Shown here in pieces: positions 36,065 through 48,425 of a stretch of DNA of 64,000 nt. Made by a program: the position numbers and the translations under genes. Source of the DNA: Alitta virens (lineage: Eukaryota > Annelida > Polychaeta > Phyllodocida > Nereididae); the NCBI GenBank assembly GCA_932294295.1, contig OW028584.1, positions 28,313,470 through 28,377,469 on the forward strand, written 5' to 3'. Under the pieces are notes generated by a model. That model saw only the letters and a list, made by a program, of their open reading frames with translations. It did not search any database and was not told the origin of the DNA. The stretch's first letter is position 1. Every line of letters begins with the position of its first letter.

Positions 36065-36215
36065 AAAAATTGTCTGTCTAGCTGTCGTGCTGTCTAGCTG
36101 TCTGTCTGTCTGTCGCACTGTCTGTCTGTCTATCTGTCTGTCTGTCTAGCTGTCTGTCTAGCTGTCTTACTGTCTGTCAGTCAGTCTGTCAGTCAGTCAG
36201 TCATTCAGTCATCAT
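36065..36215. repeat. CTGT/CAGT microsatellite
   Basis: Tetranucleotide units CTGT with CTAG variants, changing to CAGT units near 36176. Low complexity only. Confidence 0.9.
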
Positions 36216-36429
36216 CCTCCCATATCTATTAAAATGATTTAAACTTAGGGAAACCATTCAGTTTGGATTTCATGACTCTCAGTGAAGACTTTTGAGTCCA
36301 ACTGTGATGATTAGGCAAAAATAGAGAGAAATCACCTCACTATTAAGACCACCTAACTGTTAAACTACCCGTTTCGGACCAAATAGATTTATAAAAAAAT
36401 AAATGTCCTCCTGTTTTTTTTTTGTTTTT

Positions 36430-36875
36430 TTTTTCGGCCATGATGAGCACAAAATGGACAGAAATGTTAGCAAAATGTCAAACCCTACCCTTTTATTGAT
36501 AAAAACACTTCTGTAAAACAACTCAATTTAAAGGTTTTTGTGGATCCTATTATAGTATAAGCAATACATCTTATGATCTAGGTATAGTAGGATTCAAAAT
36601 AAATGTCATATTTTGCTATAAATGGCATGGAGCAGCACAAAATGGACAGAAATGTTTGCAACAATTCAAAATCCCAACTTTCTGGCTGATTAAACCACTT
36701 CTGGGAAAGAAATAACTTGAAATTTGCTATATTCGCCTTATATCATTGCAAAGATAGGAAATGTTAAGTTAATTTGCACAGAGATGGATTTTTATGGGTC
36801 AGAAAGTTGGGCTTTGACCTTTTGGTAATATTTATTTCCGTTTTGTGCTTCTCAATGACATTTATGTAAAAATAA
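36430..36875. repeat. foldback repeat related to R2
   Basis: GAGCACAAAATGGACAGAAA near 36446 is inverted near 36835 (TTTCCGTTTTGTGCTTCTC). Between them GGAGCAGCACAAAATGGACA at about 36630 is a second direct unit. The same unit occurs at 19855-19880. Likely a palindromic non-autonomous element. Confidence 0.5.
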
Positions 36876-38764
36876 GACCAAAAAAACCAAGTGGACATTT
36901 ATTATGGATTACACTGTAATGTTGCTCTCTTCTTTATGTTATTTGATTGGCTTTTTTGTCCTTTTTGCAATATTTACATTGATGTAAAACTCAGTAGAGC
37001 TTCTTGGTCCCATTGATAGCATTCTCTGTATATAAATGTTTTCAATATAATCGTAATGTAATCTTAATGCAAATATATTAAGTCAAAGCTATTTAGGTTA
37101 CAATTTAACCAGAAATTTTAATTGAGGATTCTGAAAAGAATTTGAACAATTCCTTGCTTACTAGACTGCAAAATCACTCAATTTGTTAACTTTATCTTCA
37201 TTCAGCCATACATTGATACATCTACATTAGTATCTCAACCCTGGTACACGGAATGAATGTCCGGATCACAAGGTCATTTGAATGTCACCTGAAGGTGGCA
37301 CGAAGGACATAGGTGGCATGAAGGTCATTTGAAGATCAGGTTAATCAGTACTGGTATCTCGTGTAACTCACTTCGTCTGCGGTCAAAGTTTTTCTAGTGT
37401 CACACGTTGCACTACAATAGCCATCATTGTAGAAACTTGATATTCTTTGGAGCTTCAGGAAATAGCCGACGAGTCATTTACCATTGGCTTTATTGGTGTG
37501 ACAAACACCAGTTTGCTGTGAATACCAGCTTAACAAGCAAGTAATGTATAGGTGTAGCCATCTCAGTGGCTCTTTGGGCTTGTGATAAAAATTATCTGCT
37601 CTTTTGTCGTGGGAGTGACATACGACCTTAAAGAAAAGGCTTCACAGCGTCATTCCGTGTGGTATTAAAGTCTCTGTTTCTCAAGGCCCATCTGGCTTAT
37701 AGCTTAATCTATTTGTTTCTATCTAGTCACTTTTATCTTCTGTAGCAGACAGAATTTACAGAACATTCAGTATTTATGTTTGAATTTTTTTTCTAGCAGT
37801 CTAGATGATGATGTGCCTTCCATATTTTAGACTGAAGTAACTGAAAACTTTAAATTTACTGTTTTTGTCTAATTTCCTGTGCCAAAGAATTTCGAACGCA
37901 GTAATCATCAGATTAGTTATGTGTCCTACACTAATTTAGTTCAATACATGTAACCATCAATTAGCGCTAATATTTGTGGTCAGTGGTCATTATACGATAT
38001 TAATATTTCAGATCAGATTGGATGATATAATTTATCACAAATTACGATTCAGATATTTTGGCCAAGATCGGTCCGATACCAATCCGCAGTGTCAGATCTG
38101 CAAATAACTATTGAAAAATACAATATACCTGCCCACATTGTTGATTAATTGGTGTAATCTTTGATGTAAGCTCTTGAGTGACTTTTATCCCGTTACTCCA
38201 AATATCATGAATAGTCTTGTCTACGATTTGTATCTCTTGGGAGATATTATGCATAAGTGTGAGATTGATGGTTCATCCGAAATAATATTTTGATGTGATA
38301 TATAGATGTGTCTAAAACTATCTGTCAACCTCAGTGAAAGCACTTGAAAGAGTATTTGGTTAGGTGCATATGGGAAAGTAAGGTTGAAACAGTGCATAGT
38401 ATACAAATTGTTCAATATCGTTGCAGCAATTTTTGCATTCAAATTGATCATTTTTGTGGCTTTTTTTGAAAGCAACCAGAGCTCCGCATCTCTTTTATTA
38501 AGCACAGGAAGGACTCATTTAATCCTGGTCTCAGCATCATTAGCAATACGTGAAAAATTACATTCCTTTTACCTTGTCTGAGCGGATACAGTCTCATGTT
38601 GCTGACGGAGACCACATCAAAAATCTGTCTGCTGAATATTCATGGGTTAATATTAAGAATGCTCAGTGTATTCAGCAATACAGGGAAGTTCGATCTGATG
38701 GTTGTCAACTAAAGTCATTTTATCTTGAAAGATTTCTTAAACGCCAAATGAGTTCTAAAAAATC

Positions 38765-39590
38765 CCTCGCCTTCAGAATAGACTTTTTAAACTTGACTAT
38801 CCTGTATCAATTATTTTTTTTATCATCAGTTTTCAATTTAATTCATGTTTATTACCGTTTCATAATATTCAAAGAACAGTCAAGTTAAACATTAAGTTAA
38901 TGCCCACAAAAGTGGTAGACTGACGCCAAATAAGGATATTTGCCTTTGAAAATTTTCGTTTAAAACTTTACTTTGGCTATACGTTAAAATGACAAGATAT
39001 TATATGGCTGTTTAACATATAGTCATAATTCCATAATTTCAAATATTAATCTGTTGGTTGCACATCAAAACTTTTCGAAGGTCTAACCATCAATATTAAG
39101 GTTAAAGGTCACATTTTAAGTTTCAATTTTACGGCTGCTTCAATATAGAAGTTATTCACCAAATTAATTGTTCTAGGATCTCTATGGCGAAATGGTTTCC
39201 ATGGTTAAGGTAGTCCAACAAGTAGGGTCATGTTTATTTTAGATAAATAATGTTGCTTTTATTAAATTGCAGCCTTATAGTATAAACAAAGTGGCCTGGA
39301 GTAATGTGTTTACTTTCATCACTATCCATATAGTCAAAACCAAAAAGAAGAAAAAGATGCAGACAAATCTAACCGGGCTGCGGACGATTAGGCCTTGATA
39401 CATGATCCAGACAAAAACAAGGACTGAGCAAGCTATTCTTGGTGGCTGGGACACTTTGTCTACCTGACCTGTTCACTGGGGATGAATATTTTCAGATTGA
39501 GACAAAAGATGTGCTTTATGAATTGCTATTTTTGAAGCTGGACATGGATATTTACCTTATTGTGAAGAATGAGTTATGCTGCATATGTAG
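38765..39590. other. AT-rich stretch, nothing recognised
   Basis: Lies just beyond the right edge of block C. No partner elsewhere in the window and no convincing frame. Confidence 0.4.
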
Positions 39591-39599
39591 CCTTGCCCT

Positions 39600-40250
39600 T
39601 CTTTGAATGGAATGGAATAGAATAGAATGGAATATAATAGAAGAGAATGGAATGGAATATAATAGAATATAATCTCTTTTTAAAAGTCAAATGAACCAGA
39701 ATAGACTTTTTTTTTATACAAAAGCTAGATGAATAAAATAGAGTCTCTCCTTAACAAATTTTCAATGATACCTTACTGGAATAGAATATAACAGAAAAGA
39801 AAAAAATATAATAGAATGGAAAAAAAATAGACTAAAAACTCTCATTTCACAAAATTTTGATAAACCATTGCTGGAATAGAATGGAATAGAATAAAATTGA
39901 ATAGAACAGAAAATAATAGAATAGAATAATCAAAGTCTAATGAACCATAGATAGTAGATAAACTCCTTTACTAAAGTTAGATGAACAGAATAGATTAGAA
40001 TCTCCCCTTAAAAAATTTAGGATGAACCCATTACTGGAATAGTATAGAATCTCTTTACGAAGTCAGATGAACCAGAACAGAGTAGAAATAAACTCCTTTA
40101 CAAAAGTTAAATGAATAGAATGCAATAAAATTTTTTCTTAATAAAATTCGGTTGAACCCATTACTGGAATAGAGTAGAATAGAATAGAATGAAAAAAGAA
40201 ATAGAATAGAATTATCCTCAACAAAATTCAGATGAAACCCATTATTAAGG
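39600..40250. repeat. GAATA satellite mixed with a longer tandem unit
   Basis: Runs of AATAGAATAGAAT alternate with a longer motif holding ACAAAAGTTAGATGAA and GATGAACCCATTACTGGAAT. The longer motif returns about five times at irregular spacing near 39720, 39840, 39960, 40070 and 40140. Confidence 0.8.
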
Positions 40251-40259
40251 GATCCTTTG

Positions 40260-41640
40260 CTGCTATACGTGATGAGAATGTTAGTATCAACTACAGGATG
40301 CTAGTGTTGTCTGGGGAAATTGACTATTGACTAAATGTCTGCGGACAAACATTTATTCTTTGCTTCAGGGAATTCTACAAGTAAAATCCCTGTGTTACAA
40401 TTGAAGTGGGTGCTTGAGATTTCCTACTGATCTAAAGCTTACAATGATGAAACTTCGCTGCAATGAATATGATGTGATCATCTTTTGAATTGATCCTCAA
40501 ACTTGCACAATTTCATGCTTGATGGTGTCACGCTTTTGTCTGCTTTATTATAATGCAATACAAGCCCAGAGTATCCAAATTACATGATAGATCTGCAGCC
40601 AATATATAATATGATAATTTAATGCAGTATATTGATATTCTACTTATATTTTTTATGCTTTTTACCTACTTGGCATAAACAATTAAAAATAAAAAGAAGA
40701 GTTCAAACAGTGCTATGTTAACAATCATTTAATGGGTGAGTAAAACTTTATGCAAACACAGATCTTCAAATATTTAAATTTGTCAAAATATTGATTGTCA
40801 GTGACAAAGTGATATTAAGTTTGGTATTTTTACTCAGATTATCTTCACAGCAATGTTTCAATATTGGTGCAGATTTCAAGGTAGAGTGCATGTCTTCATG
40901 AAACAACATGACTATCATATTTTATGAGATCTCATGGATTTCTTCGACATGAAATCTGATTTTGTGAAGTATTGCTGAGATAACAGAAATCCAGCGAGGA
41001 CATGGTGTTTCTCAAATAGTCATATATCATTCCAACACGCAAATAATAACCTTGAAGCTGCAGCTATCATGAAACTTTTACTTATTTCATCAGTTCTTGC
41101 TGAGTTCATGTTACACCAAGCATACTGCAGGTTTTCATCAGTTTCTTGTATACGGCACTTTAATCTTTATTCGCAACATCTTATGTTGTCTCATCTAATT
41201 TCGTTTTTGTTTTCTTCTTTTCACTGCTTTGTAGAATAAATCTGATATATTTAATTGCACCATTTTGATATATATTTTGATATATTACATAATTTTGCAA
41301 TATATAGTAGGGGAAAGTAAGGAGAACTGGGTCCTAAGTATAACTGGGCCACCCTCTCTACAATAATATGGGTGTTATCCTGAAATTAGGTTACATAACT
41401 CAGGAGTGATCCTATACTCACGAAAAAGCAAGAAAGCATTTCAGATATTTACTCTTGTGATTAGATAATTTTTTTGTTTTTTGGTATCAGTAAGTAAAAT
41501 TTCCACTATGAATATATCAGACCTTTACGCAGGAGACTATCTTGGTGAATTCAGGGTAGCAATAAAAGTCCTCTAAATTTTTTTTTTCTTCCCCTGGGCT
41601 CCACATACTATTATTTTAAATCCATACCTGGATAGCCAGA
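40260..41640. other. AT-rich stretch, one possible transposon end
   Basis: No gene is recognised. GGGGAAAGTAAGGAGAACTG at 41310 resembles ends of known animal DNA transposons in style, but no inverted partner is visible. Confidence 0.35.
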
Positions 41641-41935
41641 TTGGTTGCAACCACTGGCACAAGCGGTATATATTTGTCTGTATTTTTATTTTAATTATAT
41701 TTTTTGTCTGTATTGTAAAATTGTATTTTATTATTAGTATTTTTACTAGTCACAACCGGGACCGACTTGCTGTAAAATACATAGTAACACCATTTAATAA
41801 AGACTGTTAGCTTAAAACTTTCAGTATTATTATCTTATTACTGTAAAAGTACTGTATTATTGTATGTTGTTTGTATGTTTGACCAATGTATCAATGGTGA
41901 TAATATCCTGTCAATAAAATTATATATATAATAAT
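41640..41935 (+). mobile_element. 3' end of the long-LINE family
   Basis: ATGTATCAATGGTGATAATA then TGTCAATAAAATTATATATA matches the tail of the LINE at 4135-7745 (same order, ending in (TA)n). It is 3' UTR only. Confidence 0.6.
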
Positions 41936-42345
41936 CCTGATTACACCATATGAGATGAGAGATGATCTTAAGCTAGCTAGTCAAGCCTGTTTACAACACT
42001 ATGCAACATGGTTTCAGGTCTATTATGTATGCTATGATTTGGAATTCTTTACCTGTTGACTTAAAAGAAATAGATGAATTAGCTAAGTTCAAAGATTTAT
42101 TAAGATGTTGCAGTTCCCTGGAAAGTTGTAATTGTGGATCATGCATAATCTGTCAGCAAAATAATTTATGATCATTGTATAGTTCAGTCTTAATCTCCTT
42201 CAAATCATCTGTAAATATATTTTCATTTTGTTATTGTTATTTTATCAGTCGGCTAAAAGCTTTAAAGCTTATGTTCTATTGTTTGTTTTACACCTCCGAC
42301 TATAAATAAAGTTTTATCTTATTTTATCTTATCCTAAGTAAGGGG
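41935..42345 (+). pseudogene. LINE ORF2 C-terminus and 3' UTR
   Basis: Frames read MRDDLKLASQACLQHYAT and, after a frameshift near 42010, MIWNSLPVDLKEIDELAKFKDLLR, ending SCIICQQNNL and a stop near 42171. WNSLP followed by FKDLLR is the classical end of CR1/L2-like ORF2. The UTR ends CCGACTATAAATAAAGTTTT with TATCTTATTT units. The tail is related to 7800-7980. Confidence 0.8.
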
Positions 42346-43796
42346 AGTAAGGAATTTGACTGTATAAAAAACTTTATATTAATCATGGCAATCAGTCTGA
42401 AAAGTCTTTCTGAAGATACAATTGTCCATGCTCACTCTAAAACTGCAGTATCTATCATTTACCATGCACCTGTTTTTGTAGCAACATCGATGCCACCTTT
42501 TGTCTGGAGATATGCAAATCCCTTTTGACCAACAAGTCCCATTGGACACCTCAGGCAGTTCTTACATGAGCTAATCATATTTCCAAGACAACAAGAAAGC
42601 CAGCAGTTTATTCTTATTGCAAATAAAGTGGTGCATAGAAAGATGGACCCTCAAAGGTGAATCATGCCTGGTTTATGGTATATTTAAGTAAAATAAATTT
42701 GTGGTATATTTCTGAAAATCTTTTGTTGTAAAAGACAATTTAGTGTTAGTAATACTTAGCAGGAGGCAGAAAATCATCTTACTTTGATATTCCAGTATTC
42801 ACTCATCATTCCCTTAATGATTTTCTCCTCATGACCTAGAAACACGCTACAGTTCAATCAAACAAATCCCCATTAATTTTATCAATGGAGAAACTTAAGC
42901 CGAATTCCCCGAAAGAAATCTTCATCTGATTGCAATGAATTGTGAAATATCAAGAGCTGTAGGGAATTTTAAGTGGAATATTTATATTGGTCTCATGAAT
43001 AAAGGCCTTTGTCAGTAATGAAAACCCATTCTTGAAAAGCTAATGGGATTAACAAGGATCTACTAGAAGAAGGTCACATACACACAATTGGCAATAGTAC
43101 CAAACAAAGTCCTGATATCTGTGTAGATATAATTATGAACAAAACTATTATAAGTCTTGCATGACGAACAGACATGTAACCAGGCTTAAATTGTATCATT
43201 TTTAAGACCATTCAATTTCTAAAGATTTTTATTTGACCTTCCATATTGTACTGCATTGGGAAAACTATTGCTTCATTAAAAATATTCTGGATCGTGCATA
43301 GTGTTTTTTCGATGGAGTACTCCTGTAATTCAAAGGCATACTAGTTGATCTTGGGATCTGCCTAGGTATCCTACAAAAATATATCAATCACTCTAAGCCT
43401 TTGATGTCTTCAATTAGTTTGCCTCAGGACAAGTTTGATTGCATTCTGTTTAGCCCTGTGACCTGAGCTTTATAAATGAGTTGGGAAACCAGATCAAATT
43501 CTGAAAAAAATTACTAAGGCGATGTGGTGCACATGGTATTAACCTTCCATTGCATCCAAAACAAAAGCCCATGAGTCCTATTAGTGTCAGCTCACTAACA
43601 ATCCAACATAAGCAGAACATTTTTTGTTAAGTACTGCGAATTACTCTGTGATTAAATGTCAGGCGTGTAGGATTTCAATACTTTATGGTGTACTTTAGTT
43701 CTCAGAACTCAGAACTTGGCATGTGAGTGTCATTTTACATTATTAAGGCCATACTTGGTATTAACCTGCCATTGCATCCAAAACAAAGCCAATAAG

Positions 43797-44520
43797 TATG
43801 GTGGCCGAGGAGTTCACTTCTTGGTGCGAAGGTTCGCCCCCCGACAGTAGAGGTTTCGCCCCCGACAGTTGAACCTTCGCCCCATGAAAGTTGAGCTGTC
43901 GGACTGCGACAGCACCTACTAATAGGCCTACAGTCCCCCGACAGTGTAGATTTCGCACCACGAAAGTGAAGGCTGATTCACTTAACAGCAGGTATGCAAC
44001 TTTGTAAGAGTGGCTAAATTTCCTCCTCCCCTCCTCCTCCTCTCCCCTTCTCCCCCATCCTCCTCCTCTCCCCCTCCTCCCCCTCCTTCTCCTCCCCTCC
44101 TCCACCTCCCCTCCTCCTCCTCCCCTCCTCCCCCTCCTCCTCCTCCCCCTCCTCATCCCCCCTCCTCCTTTCCCCCTCCTCCCCCTCCTCCCCCTCCTCC
44201 CCCTCCTCCCCCTCCTCTCCCTCATCCCTCTCCTCCCATACAGAATGCATTATGTGTCACATCAATAAGAAACCTTTCAGGTGTGCATTATGCAGTTATA
44301 CCTATGGCTGGTATCAAATACTAAACCAAGATTGTACACAACTTAAAAGCTGTCGAAGTACGATATTAAATCAACTAGCAGCTTAAGAACTCACATTTCA
44401 AAAAGGTATTCCAAGTATTCTAGATAAAACTGTCGTGGTGCGAAAGTTGGGACTGTCGTGGTGCGAAAGTAACTCCCCATGAAACCACAAGACCGCAAAG
44501 TGTACTCCTGGGCCACCATA
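43797..44520. mobile_element. 724-bp TIR element with subterminal repeats
   Basis: Ends TATGGTGGCCGAGGAGT and, inverted, TATGGTGGCCCAGGAGT; AATAAG is repeated at 43791-43796 and 44521-44526. The empty site is intact in the left arm near 14435 (reverse complement). Inside each end are copies of a motif like ACTGTCGTGGTGCGAAAG in opposite orientations (43820-43965; 44430-44472). The centre is a long CCTCCTCCCC tract. No transposase. A 6-base TSD would fit IS3EU or Dada-like groups, which is only a suggestion. Confidence 0.85.
44025..44236. repeat. CCTCCC-rich polypyrimidine tract
   Basis: About 210 bases of almost pure C/T on the plus strand. Overlapping frames of Pro/Ser or Gly/Arg/Glu on the two strands are low-complexity artefacts. 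Confidence 0.95.
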
Positions 44521-45937
44521 AATAAGTCCTATTAGTGTCAGCTCAATAACAACCTCACATAAGCATATAAAACTGTAAATGCATTCTGTGAGACTCTCTG
44601 CAATTAAATGTCAGTCGTTGCCCCAAATTACTAGGATTTCATTACATAATGGTGTAATTTAGTTGTAGATTCCAATTGAGTATGGCTCTCAGTGAATCTC
44701 ATCTTACATTATTTAGGATCAGTACTCTTCCTTCCATTCCATTCTTCTTAATTCTACATAAATCACAACAAATTAACTTTATTTATTAAAATTAATACAA
44801 GTACTTTTGATTATGGAATATTTGTTTTTTAGACAGATGTTTATCCCTTTATCACAAGCAGGTCTTGATATCAAATACAATATATATATATTTATTTCAT
44901 GTACCTGGTGATATTGATTGATCAACTTGATTTATTGTAAACTTTGGCATGGCTGTCTGAGAAAGGCACTCCTGATCTTGTATATTTGTATATACAGTCC
45001 ATATAAACTTAATCTGAGTTATGAGTTCTAAGAGTTACATTGTACAGCTAGCTAGACAGTTGGTTTTATTAGCTGTCTAGCTTTAGAGGTATGTTTTGAG
45101 GAGTACCATACATATATTTCATTGTTTATTACAGACAAATGAAACATAGTGCTAGTGGAGGAACAGCTGTGAACTAAGCAACGTTAGGCCCTTGTCGCCT
45201 TATGGAAAGTGAGAGTCTAGACCACATGAATGCAAATCATTTGTGACTAACATGCCCCACTGGATACCTCAGGCAAATCTGCTAAGCATAATCATATTTC
45301 CAAAACAAAGCAAAAACACAGCCATACGTATTCAAATAGACTATATGCTAAGTGTTGTAAAGCTATGGACAGACATTGCAACATCTGTCTTTATAGATAT
45401 TGTAACCGTGTCAGCAGGATGTTCTCATTGCAAAATTGACTCTTTGGAATAATCTTCTACCGTAACACACTTAAATTCGCAACTCGGACCTGTTGCGGGT
45501 TCAATTCCCATGTAAAAATAAAAGATTCTGGTTTTGATAATCCCATGGTTAACCCGGTTAAAAGGTTGAATATTACATAGGGAGTTGAGAAAGACTCTGA
45601 ATTGGCCTGCCAAGGATGCAATTGTGAAGTGCAGACTACGTTGAGTGATAGCCTTGATGTACATTTACGCATACTTAGGTTTATTTGGAAACACTTTCTT
45701 ATTTAAAGTGAAAAAATAGATTTAAATGACTGGAATTTTTGCCATCCTTTTCAGTAAATTCTTGGAATATTTTTGCATTTAAACAGGAGCAAAAACATTA
45801 AGCAGCAAACCGTAGCTTTATCTTTCTGTAAACATTGGCCAACCAATTCAGATCCAAAAAAAAATCAGATAGGGAGAGATCTTTATCATTTAAATCAATC
45901 TGTTGACTATAGTTGGTTTGCACAGCAAATTAAGTAG

Positions 45938-45938
45938 G

Positions 45939-45975
<37 letters not shown>
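45938..45975. repeat. (GTAA)n microsatellite
   Basis: About nine units of GTAA. Confidence 0.9.
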
Positions 45976-46855
45976 GTAATGCAGTCTGGACCCCAGACCC
46001 TCAGATCAGGCCTTTTCCCAGGAGGAGATCTGAGTGAATTCAGAGAAGCAAAAATCCCAGTGGGCGAGCAGGAACTTTGACTGTGTAGATTAGTTCATAT
46101 ACATAAGATAATGTTGCAAATCCAGGTGCCTAATAAAACAATGCAACTTGTATCCGTCAGATTTTAAAGAACTATCAAGTATGTGGCTAAGTTAAAATCA
46201 ACGGGCGTACAGTGATTGACCTACTTTAACCCAACATCGCTCTGTGTATTTATATCCCTCAGAAACTTAGTGCTGAAGCACTCTACACAAGAGGACAGTG
46301 TCTAATGTTCAGACTGAAGGTAATGTTTATTCCCACTAGCAACCATGCATCCCTGGCTGAACAATTACAATACATAAGATAAAGAAATGACATAAAATGG
46401 GCATTGTGACACTTATTACAGTTAGCATTTGGGAAAAACATTGGTGAAAACCAGAAGCAATTATGTGCAAATTCTGTGAAAATTCTGTATGATGTAACTA
46501 AGTCACAATTATCCTTTAGCTGATGTCAAAATTTGGTCATCAAGTATTCATTACAAAAAAATGGCAACTGATGCAAATATACAGCAATTTTTGGCCACTT
46601 CTCAGAGACAGTAATGATTGAAATGGCTTGGATGAACATCGCAAAAAACGATATCTTCCACTAGTGGTCTTTTTCCCCTCCCACCTATGCGCTCCTCTAT
46701 CTTTCCTCTTTTTCCATTTTGAGACCAAATTTCCAATAATATGAAGAGATCTGATGGTGACAGGTTAATGCAACCATTCACAACAAGTTTGTGAAGAGGT
46801 CCACTGTGGTAAGCTGAATGTCTTGCTTCCAAGTGTTCCTGCAGTAGTGGGGCTA

Positions 46856-46932
46856 AGCAGTCAAGTGGTCAGTGTATCTGATATACTTGGCAATTACTGC
46901 AAGTGCATGGGTTCAACTGTCAGTACACACAC
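46856..46932 (+). repeat. tRNA-like sequence, probable SINE head
   Basis: GCAGTCAAGTGGTCAGTG resembles an A-box region and GGGTTCAACTG a B box, about 50 bases apart. The arms do not pair well as a functional tRNA. It is most likely the worn head of a SINE. Confidence 0.35.
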
Positions 46933-47084
46933 CTATACTGATTAATTGTAAGGAGCTCGGTGGAAAATAGAGTTCAGTTGACACAAAGGTCATTAATAAG
47001 CATCTGAAGTTTATCCCTGACATCTGCTAGTTCAATAACAATCTTAGATTCAAGTATATTTTTCTATGGACGATTGTGATGCCT

Positions 47085-47305
47085 GTGCCCATAAGCTACA
47101 TCCCAGCTAGATGTCGATCCCATAAGACGTTAAATTGGAGGTGCCTCATACTCATTGTCTATGCTGAGGTAAGTAAAAGACTCATGGGGTGAATGTGTAA
47201 CATGGTGTGTACTCCTAGTTTTATCATCTCATTAGTATTTCTACCCATGGAAGCTGGTCATATAATCTGGCTAAGCTTCAGACCAATGGCACTTAGACAT
47301 ACCAT
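47085..47305 (+). repeat. SINE-B copy
   Basis: CATAAGCTACATCCCAGCTAG, GATCCCATAAGACGTTAAATT, GTCTATGCTGAGGTAAG and CTAAGCTTCAGACCAATGGC; nearly the full body. Confidence 0.8.
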
Positions 47306-47759
47306 ACTGTTTGCATTCTGGCAATCTGAGGTGTTCATACCCATCATGTCTGGCAGCATACTTAATATGTCTTTTAAGGGAAGCCTATGAGCAATTGCTT
47401 GGGTAAAACTTTTAGCATCTTCAAATATCAGTGAATATCGCCGTATTGTCACAATACTGCAATGCAGGCACCACTGATTTAAGCACCTGGTCTATTGTGA
47501 TATATTGGGCCAATAACTGTTCCTTGCAACCGACGGCCACCAGGGAAACTGGGAGGAGAGATACCATTGTGGAACAGTGGTTATGAGATGTCTGTGCATT
47601 ATGCTATAGAAGCACACTTGATGTATCATACATATAACTTGGTACGTAATGCATTGACACAGAATGTAGCAAAAAATTGGTTTGAGGTCAATGACCTTAT
47701 ACTGAAGTGCCTTCTATGGTATTGGCAATAGTCCATCAAAACTTCTCACTGCACTGTTT

Positions 47760-47962
47760 ATCGCCAATTTTATAGACTTGGAAACCAATCTCATAGAATT
47801 GAGTGCTAACTTCAAGAGGACATCATGGGAATCCAGCTGGTAGGACTCTCATTGGCTAAGGCAGTCCCTCAACCAATGAGAGTCCTGGACTCACATAATG
47901 TCTTCTGGTGTTTAGTTCCCAAGTCTAAGAGATTGGTTCCAAATCTATGAAATTGGCTGTAA
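47760..47962. repeat. palindromic MITE-like foldback, copy 1
   Basis: Two arms of about 95 bases are inverted copies, with a centre near 47865. ACTCTCATTGGCTAAGGCAG (47845-47864) pairs with CCAATGAGAGTCC (47873-47885). The outer parts, GACTTGGAAACCAATCTCAT and its partner ending at about 47940, also pair. Related to 54428-54537 and to a single arm near 48395-48420. Confidence 0.8.
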
Positions 47963-48394
47963 GAGCCACTGTTCATGCTCTTGAACTGTAAATTAAAATG
48001 TTGTTGTATTTTTGTCTTCTATTTTCATTTCTACTTTTTAGGGCATATAAGCTATTGGCATCTGCCTGCCATGTTCATTGTACATAATTCAAATATTTGT
48101 GTATGGAAATAAGTTTGGCTTTGATTTTACTAGATCTCTATAAATTATACACTGATGTTTTTTAACTTCACGAGTTTGAGAGCACATGATTTCATTTGCG
48201 TTTCTATGCTTCTTTGATAATTTTAGTTGTAGAAAGTTTGATATTCTTGATATGCAATGAAAATCACAGTTGTTAAAGTTGTAGGATAACAGGTTATATA
48301 GCAAGTGATTGAATAATGATAAATAATAGCTTTATTTCAGATAGATAAATGCTGACAAACATGTTCTATCAAGGTATACAATTACAACACGTTC

Positions 48395-48425
48395 AATCCC
48401 GAACTCTCATTGGCTTAGGAAAAAA
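48395..48425. repeat. single arm of the foldback family
   Basis: GAACTCTCATTGGCTTAGG, like the inner arm of the foldback at 47760. No opposing arm is seen. Confidence 0.4.

Larger units (their letters stand above)
30260..38760 (+). repeat. segmental duplication block C
   Basis: It matches about 52660-61520 in direct orientation. Anchors: 30290-30455 with 52690-52845; 31015-31120 with 53490-53590; 32835-33000 with 54150-54280; 37440-37625 with 54970-55170; 38195-38300 with 56880-57130; 38310-38750 with 61093-61510. Spacing differs by kilobases because of insertions on both sides. The weak match at 28870-29010 may extend it further left. Confidence 0.8.

Noticed and set aside
43761..44324. Gly/Arg/Glu-rich and Pro/Ser-rich frames on both strands
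   Set aside because: They are produced by the CCTCCC tract inside the 43797-44520 transposon.
48089..48304. 71-codon minus-strand frame as a LINE C-terminus
   Set aside because: It lacks the WNxLP and FKxxL landmarks seen in the accepted fragments.
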